NCBI RefSeq assembly: GCF_017161405.1
Contig: NZ_CP071051.1
Coordinates: 1,488,001 to 1,552,000, forward strand
From: Leucobacter sp. CX169
GTDB taxonomy: Bacteria; Actinomycetota; Actinomycetes; Actinomycetales; Microbacteriaceae
Direction: 5' to 3'
Length of the DNA: 64,000 nt
Part shown: in pieces, positions 53,455 through 60,545 of the stretch
Layout of the letters: each line of letters begins with the position of its first letter
Position numbering within the stretch: position 1 is the stretch's first letter
The notes under the pieces: generated by a model
What the model was told of the DNA's origin: nothing
What the model saw: only the letters and a program-made list of their open reading frames with translations
Databases searched by the model: none
Made by a program: the position numbers and the translations under genes

Positions 53455-54342
53455 TTATGCTGCCAACTCGACAGCATCCACCATTATCGCCTCAAACTCG
53501 ACCGGCGTCAGCTTCCCGAGCCCACGCTGCCTGCGTTTGCGGTGATACTTCCCCTCAATCCACGACACGATCGCTAACCTGAGCTCTCTCCGAGTCGCCC
53601 ACACCTTTCGGTCGAGCACGTTCTTCTGCAACAGCGAGAAGAACGATTCCATCGCCGCGTTGTCCCCGGCAGCACCAACCCTTCCCATTGACCCCAACAG
53701 CTGGTGACGCTGTAGCGCGCGACAAAATTTCTTCGACCCAAATTGAGATCCCCGGTCGGAATGGACCACCACATTCGTCGGATTCCCCCGCTGCATGACC
53801 GCGTTCTCCAACGCTCTCACTGCAAGGGATGCTTTCATTCGGTCATCGATCGCGTAGCCGACGATCCGGTTCGACCACACGTCTTTCACCGCGCAGAGAT
53901 ACAATTTGCCCTCATGCGCAGTCTGATGTTCAGTGATGTCGGTGAGCCAGCGCTTATTCGGAGTGCTTGCCGTGAAATCACGTTGTACGAGATCGTCGTG
54001 CACCGGCGGCAACGCTTTCCGATACCTACCGCGTCGTTTTGTGATCACTGACCGAATGTCGGCGACATGGCAGAGTCGCCACACGCGCCGCTCCGATACC
54101 CGGTAACCGAGCGCTTGCAGTTCGTCAGCGAGGAACCTATACCCGAACTCGGGATCATCCTCATGCAGTTCACGGAGCACCCCGATCAGGTGCTGCTCTT
54201 CGATCTCGCGTGCCGAGCAGGGCTGCTTCAACCATTGGTAGTAGGCCTGCTCGCTGAACCCGAGTACCCGGCACGTCACTGCGACGGGCACCCTGATAGA
54301 GGCACCCGTCGCAGCCAGCTCTTGGACGAGCGGGTAGATCAT
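53455..54342 (-). CDS. IS3-family transposase OrfB of element A
   Basis: A 295-residue DDE transposase with LTDITEHQTAHEGKLYLCAVKD, VVVHSDRGSQFGSKKF and AMESFFSLLQKNVLDRKVW carrying the three acidic residues. The N-terminal part holds HTH_21. The ATG overlaps the orfA stop by four bases, and CCCCCAAAATG before it could serve as a -1 frameshift site producing OrfAB. It appears fully intact and may be active. Confidence 0.93.
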   Translation of the reverse strand: MIYPLVQELAATGASIRVPVAVTCRVLGFSEQAYYQWLKQPCSAREIEEQHLIGVLRELHEDDPEFGYRFLADELQALGYRVSERRVWRLCHVADIRSVITKRRGRYRKALPPVHDDLVQRDFTASTPNKRWLTDITEHQTAHEGKLYLCAVKDVWSNRIVGYAIDDRMKASLAVRALENAVMQRGNPTNVVVHSDRGSQFGSKKFCRALQRHQLLGSMGRVGAAGDNAAMESFFSLLQKNVLDRKVWATRRELRLAIVSWIEGKYHRKRRQRGLGKLTPVEFEAIMVDAVELAA

Positions 54343-54629
54343 TTTGGGGGCGTAATGTGCGCCTGCGACAAATAGGCTGCCGCACGGCGGAGCACTTCGT
54401 TTTCCATCTCGAGCTCCCGAATACGTTTCAATGCTTGCCGCATCTCGCGCTGCTCCTCGGGATCTTTCGACGGAGTCATCCCATACGTTTTGAACCTTGC
54501 GTCTTGGATCCATGCGCTCAGCGCGGACTTCGAGACACCAAGATCTCGGCACACTTGTTTCTGCGAAATTCCGGACTCCACGAGCCCGACAGCGTCACGC
54601 TTGAACTCTTCGCTGTACTTGACCGGCAT
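54339..54629 (-). CDS. IS3-family OrfA of element A
   Basis: A 96-residue HTH protein: MPVKYSEEFKRDAVGLVESG, then ISQKQVCRDLGVSKSALSAW as HTH and a terminal zipper helix (RIRELEMENEVLRRAAAYL). The ATG at 54629 is preceded by GGAAGGA; an ATG nine bases upstream is possible. The stop overlaps orfB by four bases. Confidence 0.92.
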   Translation of the reverse strand: MPVKYSEEFKRDAVGLVESGISQKQVCRDLGVSKSALSAWIQDARFKTYGMTPSKDPEEQREMRQALKRIRELEMENEVLRRAAAYLSQAHITPPK

Positions 54630-54773
54630 GACTGCCATCCTTCCAGCCCCGACCCCTCGATCGAAGCAGACTTGGACTCAAGCAAACCGACAGCAGACCC
54701 TGATGACATCCTTCCAGGCCAGCCCTCTCGGCTAGCCATGTTTGATGTCACCAGTTCCTGCATCAGACCCGTA

Positions 54774-55053
54774 TATGGCGCTCGTCCCGATGTTCCTGGG
54801 CTACCTGCTGTTTGGGTATGGCTTGGCGCGGCTCCCCGTCAGCACGGTCACGACACTCACCCTCAGCGAACCGGCAATCGCGACGGTGCTCGCAGTCCTC
54901 GTCGTCGGTGAACGCCTGAGTCTGCTCGGTTGGTCAGGGCTTGGTCTGATCGCGCTCTCGCTCGTGGTGCTGGTGTGCGCGCCGGCACCCCAGGTGTCTC
55001 GGCCAAGGCGAGCCCCCACACCGAGGACGGTCGAACAGCCGGTTTCGAGCTAG
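54774..55053 (+). pseudogene. EamA/DMT-family transporter, 3' part
   Basis: The last 93 codons of the split transporter: MALVPMFLGYLLFGYGLARL, then STVTTLTLSEPAIATVLAVL with the conserved EP of EamA domains, a final helix, and a hydrophilic tail. It is in frame with the 5' part once the insertion and one GTA copy are removed. It has no ribosome site of its own. Confidence 0.9.
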
Positions 55054-55110
55054 CGACGTTCGTCGACACACGTGCGCCCCAGAAAACAAACCGGGAACGC
55101 ACGTGAACAG

Positions 55111-55184
55111 TAGGGCGGACGGGACTTGAACCCGTGACCGAACGATTATGAGTCGCTTGCTCTAACCAGCTGAGCTACCGCCCC
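55111..55184 (-). tRNA. tRNA-Met (CAT)
   Basis: A 74-base cloverleaf on the minus strand. GGGGCGG pairs with CCGCCCT, the D-arm is AGCTCAGCTGGTTAGAGC, the anticodon loop CTCATAA gives CAT, and the T-arm has ACGGGTTCAAGTCCCGT. The normally paired first base pair argues for the elongator rather than initiator type. A lysidine-modified tRNA-Ile cannot be excluded from sequence alone. Confidence 0.93.
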
Positions 55185-55194
55185 GCGGACAATC

Positions 55195-55755
55195 CTAGCG
55201 AAGCCCGTGGCCCACTGGACGCCCCCGCGGAGGGCGTGTCATCTGGACGGGCTCACCAGCATCACTTGACGCTGATACTCGGTCGAGCCATTCAACCGCT
55301 GCCGCGGCGAGGAGGTCGCGAGCAGCCTCGGCGAGTGACTCCCCCGCGGAGGTGCGGCGCTGCTCCCAGTACGCTCGATATCGCTGCACGAGTTCATCGC
55401 TCGATACTCCAGGGAGAGACCGCGCCAACAGCACCTGGAACCGCATCGACTCCCAGGGACTCGCCGAATCGATCGCGGGAGTGCCGAGCCACGCTTCAGC
55501 GACCTCCCGCCCCTGTTCCGTGAGAACGTACCGGGGCAGCCCGTCCGCGGTGTCCCGGTCTTGACTGACGAGGCCAGCGCCCAGCAGTCGTTCCAGCGTC
55601 GTGTACACCTGGCCGACATTGAGCGGGGCTTCACGCCCGGTGCGACTTGCGAGTTCGTTTCGCAGCAGCAATCCGTACGCGGGGCCCTGCGAGAGCAGCG
55701 CCAGCAATCCATCGCGTATTGATGCGATAATTGCCTCCTCACGACGGTCCTCCAA
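55195..55755 (-). CDS. PadR-family transcriptional regulator
   Basis: A 186-residue regulator with an N-terminal PadR winged helix (about residues 15-90: LLALLSQGPAYGLLLRNELA, NVGQVYTTLERLLGAGLVSQ, YVLTEQGREVAEAWL) and a helical C-terminal dimerisation half. The start is unsure. The frame opens at TTG 55755 without a ribosome site, while GAGGAGG within the first codons is followed only by ATC/ATT codons. Its target is unknown; the neighbours are tRNA-Met and a glycosylase. Confidence 0.87.
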   Translation of the reverse strand: MEDRREEAIIASIRDGLLALLSQGPAYGLLLRNELASRTGREAPLNVGQVYTTLERLLGAGLVSQDRDTADGLPRYVLTEQGREVAEAWLGTPAIDSASPWESMRFQVLLARSLPGVSSDELVQRYRAYWEQRRTSAGESLAEAARDLLAAAAVEWLDRVSASSDAGEPVQMTRPPRGRPVGHGLR

Positions 55756-55847
55756 CTGAGCAGATTCTCACTCGATGCTTACGGTACCGCGTCGGCCACC
55801 GACTGCGCCTGAGGCTGCGTGCGCGTCGGCGCGGGTACGCTGACAGC

Positions 55848-56513
55848 ATGCAAGGCCAGGCACAGTTCTTCACCCCCGGGAGAGATTTCTTCATCCCGCC
55901 CGCGTTGCAGGTCGCCCCACTGCTGCTCGGCGCCGAGCTGGACGTGATCAGCCCCGGTGGCCGAGTCTCCGTGCGCATCACCGAGGTCGAGGCCTATCAC
56001 GGTGTCGGAACTCCCGGGCCTTACGACGGGGGCTCCCACTCTCGTGACCGCCTCACCGAGCGAAACGCGTCCATGTTCGGCGAGCCGGGTCACGCGTATG
56101 TCTACCTCAGCTACGGCGTTCATTTTGCACTCAACATGGTCTGCTCGCCCGCCGGCACCGCCTCCGGAGTCTTGCTTCGGGCGGGCACCATCACGGCCAG
56201 AAGCGATCTGGCCCGGACAAGACGCCTGGCAGGATCACGCTCCCCCGCCGCGACGGTCGTTGACCGTGATCTCGCCCGCGGACCTGGCCGGCTGGCGCAA
56301 GCGCTCGGGATCCGGCGGGATCTGCACAATTCACGCGATCTGCTCGCGGCGCCGTTCGCACTACGGGTGCCGGAGCAACCACTCAGCCACCTCAGCGGAC
56401 CGCGTGTCGGCGTCAGCGGCGAGTACGGCGGGCCGAACTTCCCGTGGAGATTCTGGATCGCGGGCGACCCGAGCGTCTCTGTATACCGGCCGGGGCGAAA
56501 CGTGCCGAACTAG
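55848..56513 (+). CDS. DNA-3-methyladenine glycosylase, AAG/MPG type
   Basis: A 221-residue glycosylase of the AAG (MPG) family that removes alkylated purines from DNA. The catalytic Glu is in RVSVRITEVEAYHGVGTPG, and the substrate-pocket segment is GEPGHAYVYLSYGVHFALNMVC, followed by VLLRAGTI and LARGPGRLAQALGI. The start is the ATG at 55848. It ends four bases inside the end of the convergent transporter. With the Tag-like protein at 11326 the window encodes two unrelated alkyl-base glycosylase folds. Confidence 0.94.
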   Translation: MQGQAQFFTPGRDFFIPPALQVAPLLLGAELDVISPGGRVSVRITEVEAYHGVGTPGPYDGGSHSRDRLTERNASMFGEPGHAYVYLSYGVHFALNMVCSPAGTASGVLLRAGTITARSDLARTRRLAGSRSPAATVVDRDLARGPGRLAQALGIRRDLHNSRDLLAAPFALRVPEQPLSHLSGPRVGVSGEYGGPNFPWRFWIAGDPSVSVYRPGRNVPN

Positions 56514-57469
56514 GCCGAGATGTCTTCGAGCGCCTCGCGCTCATCGGACTGCGGGTGATACTTCGCGAGCCCAAACACCCCGGCGATCGCGATTAGCGCG
56601 GTGACGCCGAACACCCAGATCGCCCAGCCTGGCGCCGAGGCAGCTTCGCCAAGCACCACGATGCCGATGAAGACGGCCACGAGGGGGTCGACGACGGTGA
56701 GCCCGGCAACAACGAGGTCGGGCGGGCCTGAAGAGTAGGCGTTCTGCACGAAGACCATGCCGACCAGCGCGCCGAGCGCCAGGGCGAGCACGCACAGCCA
56801 GGTGAGCCAGTCAAACTCCCCCTGCATAATTCGCCCAATCACTGTCTTCGCGAAGGTCGCGACAAAGCCGTACAACACGCCCGCCCCGACGATGTAGACC
56901 ACGGCGACTGCTTTGTGCCGGAACACAAAGAAGAGACCGCCGAACACGAGCAACACCACCGCGAAGAGGATGAGAATCGTCACGAGTTTCGCGTCAGTGA
57001 CCGGCCGGTCGGCCGCGGTGAATGCGGCAACGCTCACGAAGATGAACACTCCCGCAACACACATCGCGATCGAAACGATGGCCCCGCGCCCGAGGCGCAC
57101 GTTTGACATACGCGAGTTCAGGATCGCCGTAATCACGAGCGCCACCACGCCGAGGGGCTGTACCACCGTCAGCGGTGAGAGCGAAAGCGAACCGATCTGC
57201 AGCAGCACGGCGGCCCCGAGGAGGACGGTGCCGATCAGCCAAGAGGGCCGCCCGATCAGGCCAAGAAAGTGCTTCCAGTTGATGCCTGATCCGGCGCTTT
57301 GTCCGGTGATGCGCTCGACCTTGCGCAGCCCGCGCGACTGGTACTGCGCGCCATACGAGAGAAATACTGCACCCAAGAGGGCGAGTGGGATTCCGAGGAA
57401 CTGCTTGGGGTCGAGTGGGATCGCTTCCGCGACGGCGTGCGCCAGCGTCGTCAGCTCTGCAGGGATCAC
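56510..57469 (-). CDS. DMT-superfamily membrane protein, NIPA-like
   Basis: A 319-residue protein with about nine or ten membrane helices. It starts with a GTG and a short amphipathic lead, then LGIPLALLGAVFLSYGAQYQ. SLSLSPLTVVQPLGVVALVI and the second-half NAYSSGPPDLVVAGLTVVDP are the duplicated half-motifs of NIPA/DMT carriers. Related proteins carry magnesium or metabolites; the substrate here is unknown. It overlaps the convergent glycosylase by four bases. Confidence 0.85.
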   Translation of the reverse strand: MIPAELTTLAHAVAEAIPLDPKQFLGIPLALLGAVFLSYGAQYQSRGLRKVERITGQSAGSGINWKHFLGLIGRPSWLIGTVLLGAAVLLQIGSLSLSPLTVVQPLGVVALVITAILNSRMSNVRLGRGAIVSIAMCVAGVFIFVSVAAFTAADRPVTDAKLVTILILFAVVLLVFGGLFFVFRHKAVAVVYIVGAGVLYGFVATFAKTVIGRIMQGEFDWLTWLCVLALALGALVGMVFVQNAYSSGPPDLVVAGLTVVDPLVAVFIGIVVLGEAASAPGWAIWVFGVTALIAIAGVFGLAKYHPQSDEREALEDISA

Positions 57470-57648
57470 GGCCCCACGTTACCCCGATTCGAGCCCAATG
57501 CGAGGGATCCCGCGTCGAGTGGCCCAGATTTCGCTGTGTGCTGTGGGGCGTGGGGCGATGCACGCTCGTGCCCGGGGCGACTCGATCAACTGCGGCCAGC
57601 GTTGTCTCGGAGGAACCTTAGGCTGCGACGATCGTGGGGCAACGAGAG

Positions 57649-57684
57649 CGAAACCGCGACACGGCACACCGTGTCGCGGTTTCG
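57649..57684. terminator. Perfect 16-bp hairpin in a 309-base gene-free gap
   Basis: CGAAACCGCGACACGG at 57649-57664 pairs perfectly with 57669-57684 across CACA. It resembles the core-genome terminators of this window, yet no gene ends near it on either strand, as both neighbours start away from it. It may be the leftover terminator of a replaced gene at the edge of the acquired block. Nothing else is seen in 57470-57736. Confidence 0.5.
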
Positions 57685-57736
57685 AGCGTGGCAGACTGGG
57701 TGCCCCTGGCTGGATGACGTTCGAAACTCGTCACGG

Positions 57737-57762
57737 GCCCTGAAATCGTTGATTTCACGGGC
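57737..57762. promoter_or_regulatory. Dyad just upstream of the double-HTH gene
   Basis: TGAAATC-GTT-GATTTCA at 57741-57757 is a perfect 7-base dyad extended by GCCC/GGGC with one bulge. It ends 17 bases before the ATG at 57779 and may be an operator for that small DNA-binding protein. Confidence 0.4.
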
Positions 57763-57778
57763 GAGTTCGGAGATACCG

Positions 57779-58189
57779 ATGGTACGCAAGGTAGGTGCAC
57801 GGACGCCTATTTCGGACCCTCGAGGCCGAGTCATTGAGTCGGTTGGGAAGGTTCAAACCTCTGTCACCCCCGAAGTTGTTGTTCGAATGGTTGGGTTATA
57901 CGGGGCCGGACTGAGCGCGCGCCAAGTTGGACTTGAGGTGGGCTTGCATCGAGAAGCGGTGATGCGCCATCTTCGAAACTCGGGTGCGCGGATCCGGCGG
58001 CAAGGATTGGACGCGGACGCTGTCGATCAAGCTCGGGAACTTTACCTGTCAGGGAAAACTCTTGCTCAGGTAGGGATAGTTCTTGGAGTCGCCCCGGGCA
58101 CTATCGGCCGGTACCTCCGCAGTCATGGCGTACCATTGCGCCCTCCGTTGATCCCAACTGAAGTTTCCGTTGTCCAGGGGCAACAATGA
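57779..58189 (+). CDS. Small protein with two tandem helix-turn-helix motifs
   Basis: A 136-residue basic protein, not recognised as a named family. Two HTH units are visible: LSARQVGLEVGLHREAVMRH (about residues 42-61) and KTLAQVGIVLGVAPGTIGRY (about 88-107), each followed by LRxxG and a short basic wing (ARIRR, VPLRP), like the recombinase-type HTH of resolvases. There is no catalytic domain. GGAGA precedes the ATG at 57779. It is convergent with the three-gene operon and could regulate it or be left from a mobile element. Confidence 0.75.
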   Translation: MVRKVGARTPISDPRGRVIESVGKVQTSVTPEVVVRMVGLYGAGLSARQVGLEVGLHREAVMRHLRNSGARIRRQGLDADAVDQARELYLSGKTLAQVGIVLGVAPGTIGRYLRSHGVPLRPPLIPTEVSVVQGQQ

Positions 58190-58383
58190 CCTCGAATAAA
58201 GCAAGCACTACGCAGGCCGACTTGCGTGAGGGGCGAGCATCGTGGTCACGATCAACCAAGAAGACGAGCATGCCGAGAGGTCCTCACGCACGCAGGTCAC
58301 GAACCTGCGTGTATTTGTGGGTCGGCGCGAGTACTTATAGCTCCGCAACTTGGCTGCGTGCAAACAACTCACGAACGATGTAA
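58186..58383 (+). CDS. Possible small ORF overlapping the double-HTH stop
   Basis: A 65-residue frame whose ATG overlaps the previous stop as ATGA. It is basic and Ser/Thr-rich, resembles nothing I know, and contains an internal 9-bp hairpin. The coupling speaks for it; composition speaks against. I list it as doubtful. Confidence 0.2.
   Translation: MTSNKASTTQADLREGRASWSRSTKKTSMPRGPHARRSRTCVYLWVGASTYSSATWLRANNSRTM
58289..58311. terminator. Hairpin with 9-bp stem after the double-HTH gene
   Basis: CACGCAGGT at 58289-58297 pairs with ACCTGCGTG at 58303-58311 across CACGA. It lies about 100 bases past the double-HTH stop and 144 bases past the end of the convergent nuclease gene. It may terminate either. 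No long T run is present. Confidence 0.4.
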
Positions 58384-58454
58384 TCTCCGGCATGTTATCC
58401 CTCGCTGAGGTACGCGAGAAGGGACCAGAAGGAACTTGGCAACCTGGTACTAAC

Positions 58455-60458
58455 CTAGTTGGTCTTCATATCCCTAGGAGTCACACGATTGCCATGGATT
58501 ACTAGAGTTACTACGTGACGGGGCTGTCCTCCGGAAATGGGAACCTCTTGAACCCAAACCGATTCCTCAAGGGAGGGCGTTCCGTGTACTTGGTCGGTCA
58601 AGTCGAGGACCATCTCTAGAGAAACGGCAGGGCCGGTCACGGAATAGGCAGCGGCCTGCCCTCCGTATGCCTTGAGAAGAGCAGCAGGTGAGACATTGGT
58701 AAGTTCGCGCTTCACCTCAATCGTGAACTTGTGATTCTGGGCGACTGTGATGTCAGCTCGACCAGCCGCGACATCGTGTTGTTCCATCTCGACGAACCTC
58801 CGAAGAGGAGTTGCCTTGAGCCAGGTCGCGACATCGATTTGGAGAAAGCTTTCAGTGAATGGTTTCCCATTTTCGGGCTCGAAAAGATAGTGAACGATTG
58901 GGCCGCCATTCATTCGGCCGATGTTGGCGCGGTCAGCAGCGAACTTCAAGATACAGGTCAGCATCTCGGTGAATTCGTCTAGGGCAGTGCCGCCAAGGCC
59001 GGGGCACTCCTTTAGCGAGACCATGACACGCTCAAGTAGCTGATCAACTATCGGATCGGACTCTCGAGCCTTGAGGCGTGCTCGCGTCTTGGCCCCTTCG
59101 TTCAGCGTGCGAAGAAGATTTGGAGCGCTCTCGCTAGCTGCGACGAGTTCATCGGCGATCGCTGGGTCAAGGTTATCGTTTAGTTCTGCGGCTAAATCGG
59201 GCGCAGCCGCCCAGGCTTTTCCCACCACATCACCACTGGGAGCTTCCTTAGACGCCGTGATCGCGGCGAGGAGACGGCGTGCGACTTCGAGTTCGTCGAC
59301 GGGTAGATCCTCGTCCTCGACCAGCCCATGCAAATGGTTCAGGAGACCATCGCGTCGAAGGAACGCTGCCTCTACTACAGGCTCCAATACAATCCGAAGC
59401 CCATCGCCGCCCATTACAGTGATGGATCGGGATGCCCGGTAGGCCGCGAGGACTCTCGTCAAGGTGACGATAGGCGTGTTCCATGAAGGCTCGCGCAACG
59501 GATCCATGGCAGCACGTAGGGTTCTAGCGAGTGCGAACCACTCAACTTCTGCTTGGCGACGGGGTGCGGCCCAGCTGCCGAGGTCGCTGCGCGTCGTCAT
59601 CGCTACTCGGTGGGTGATCGCAGCTGTCAACGTATCTATAGTTTCTGCCTGTTCGCCGTTTGAACTCTCGCCAGTCACAAAGGTGACGGTGAGTTCTAAG
59701 ACGCACCTGTAGAGAGTGGCGTCTTCTCGGGCTTCTTCCATACTTTCGACGGTTGTGAACTGGTTCCGAGCAGACCTAAGTCCAGCAAGTACGTCTTCAA
59801 CTGTGCGAGCCTCGAGTGCTGTACGGAGGGTTAACTGAGCGAGTTCGTAGGCTGCATCCGCACGGGTGATGTCATGTTCAAGCAGCACTCGGAGTCTGTC
59901 TCCCAGACCCTCATCGTTCCAATAATCGAGAGCAAACCCCATAAGCTTTGGCAGACGTTCCAGAAGATCTTCGGAGTCGCTGGGTTCGACCGTGTTGAGG
60001 AATTCCAGAGCTCGGAAGCGAGCAGTAGTGTCGGTGAGCCCGAGCCTGGCCAGGGCTTCGAGATATGCATACGCCTGAAGTCCATTTGTGGCCTTTGCTT
60101 CTGTTACGCGACTGTAGAGGGCCAACGCGAGAGGGCGACTCTTCGCTTGGAGAAACAAGGGGCTGTTGAGCGCAACATCTGCGGAGTCAAGGAAAACTAG
60201 GTTTGTGAGTGAAGGCAGGACCACGGTGGCTGCTTCGAGGAGTAGGTCCGCGTGGGTATGATCTGCACGCGCGGCAGCTTCTGCGAGGGCAATGAACTCC
60301 GGGCCGCACTCAGCCGCGGCTCGGGCGACCGTCTCGGCGTCTTTGAGGTCTGCGGGGTCGACAGAAGCGAGCAGGTCGTCTCCGAATGCCTCGAGCTCTC
60401 CGGGGATACTGGCGTCAGGGACTCCGGTCTTGCTTAAGGCTTCGAGCAGGCCAGGCAC
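58455..60458 (-). CDS. Large helical protein with C-terminal PD-(D/E)XK nuclease of QxxxY type
   Basis: A 667-residue protein with no family I can name. Residues 1-540 are almost wholly alpha-helical with repeat-like Leu/Ala spacing. The end holds a nuclease core: GRADITV (Asp 569), FTIEVKRE (Glu 581 and Lys 583) and YGGQAAAYS, a QxxxY motif at 601-605 as in RecB/Cas4-like nucleases. The start is GTG at 60458, six bases past GAGGAGG; a TTG at 60509 lacks a site. It is the third gene of a minus-strand operon with an ABC ATPase and a winged-helix protein, so it is the likely effector. Codon use is less GC-rich than upstream genes. Confidence 0.82.
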   Translation of the reverse strand: MPGLLEALSKTGVPDASIPGELEAFGDDLLASVDPADLKDAETVARAAAECGPEFIALAEAAARADHTHADLLLEAATVVLPSLTNLVFLDSADVALNSPLFLQAKSRPLALALYSRVTEAKATNGLQAYAYLEALARLGLTDTTARFRALEFLNTVEPSDSEDLLERLPKLMGFALDYWNDEGLGDRLRVLLEHDITRADAAYELAQLTLRTALEARTVEDVLAGLRSARNQFTTVESMEEAREDATLYRCVLELTVTFVTGESSNGEQAETIDTLTAAITHRVAMTTRSDLGSWAAPRRQAEVEWFALARTLRAAMDPLREPSWNTPIVTLTRVLAAYRASRSITVMGGDGLRIVLEPVVEAAFLRRDGLLNHLHGLVEDEDLPVDELEVARRLLAAITASKEAPSGDVVGKAWAAAPDLAAELNDNLDPAIADELVAASESAPNLLRTLNEGAKTRARLKARESDPIVDQLLERVMVSLKECPGLGGTALDEFTEMLTCILKFAADRANIGRMNGGPIVHYLFEPENGKPFTESFLQIDVATWLKATPLRRFVEMEQHDVAAGRADITVAQNHKFTIEVKRELTNVSPAALLKAYGGQAAAYSVTGPAVSLEMVLDLTDQVHGTPSLEESVWVQEVPISGGQPRHVVTLVIHGNRVTPRDMKTN

Positions 60459-60545
60459 TGGCAACCTCCTCGCTGGGTTGGTCAAGGCAGTGCTGGAGGC
60501 ATCTGACAATAAGTCGAGTGGTCGCAGTGGTCAGTTTGAAGGCGG

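Larger units (their letters stand above)
53420..54700 (-). mobile_element. IS3-family element A (1281 bp) inserted into element B
   Basis: The ends are 32-base inverted repeats starting GGGTCTGCTG, with 26 matches (53420-53451 and 54669-54700). TGA flanks both ends (53417-53419 and 54701-54703). It holds an intact orfA and orfB. Its ends resemble those of element B in the first bases (GGGTCTGxTG) but differ beyond, so A and B are related but distinct elements. It is the youngest of the two. Confidence 0.92.
52193..54770 (-). mobile_element. IS3-family element B inserted in eamA, itself interrupted by element A
   Basis: The ends carry perfect 25-base inverted repeats starting GGGTCTGATGCAGG (52193-52217 and 54746-54770). 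GTA flanks both sides (52190-52192 and 54771-54773), the 3-base duplication normal for IS3. Without element A (53420-54700) and its duplicated TGA the element is 1294 bp long. It holds orfA (53124-53417) and orfB (52225-53127). Element A separates the orfA start codon from its ribosome site. Confidence 0.92.
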
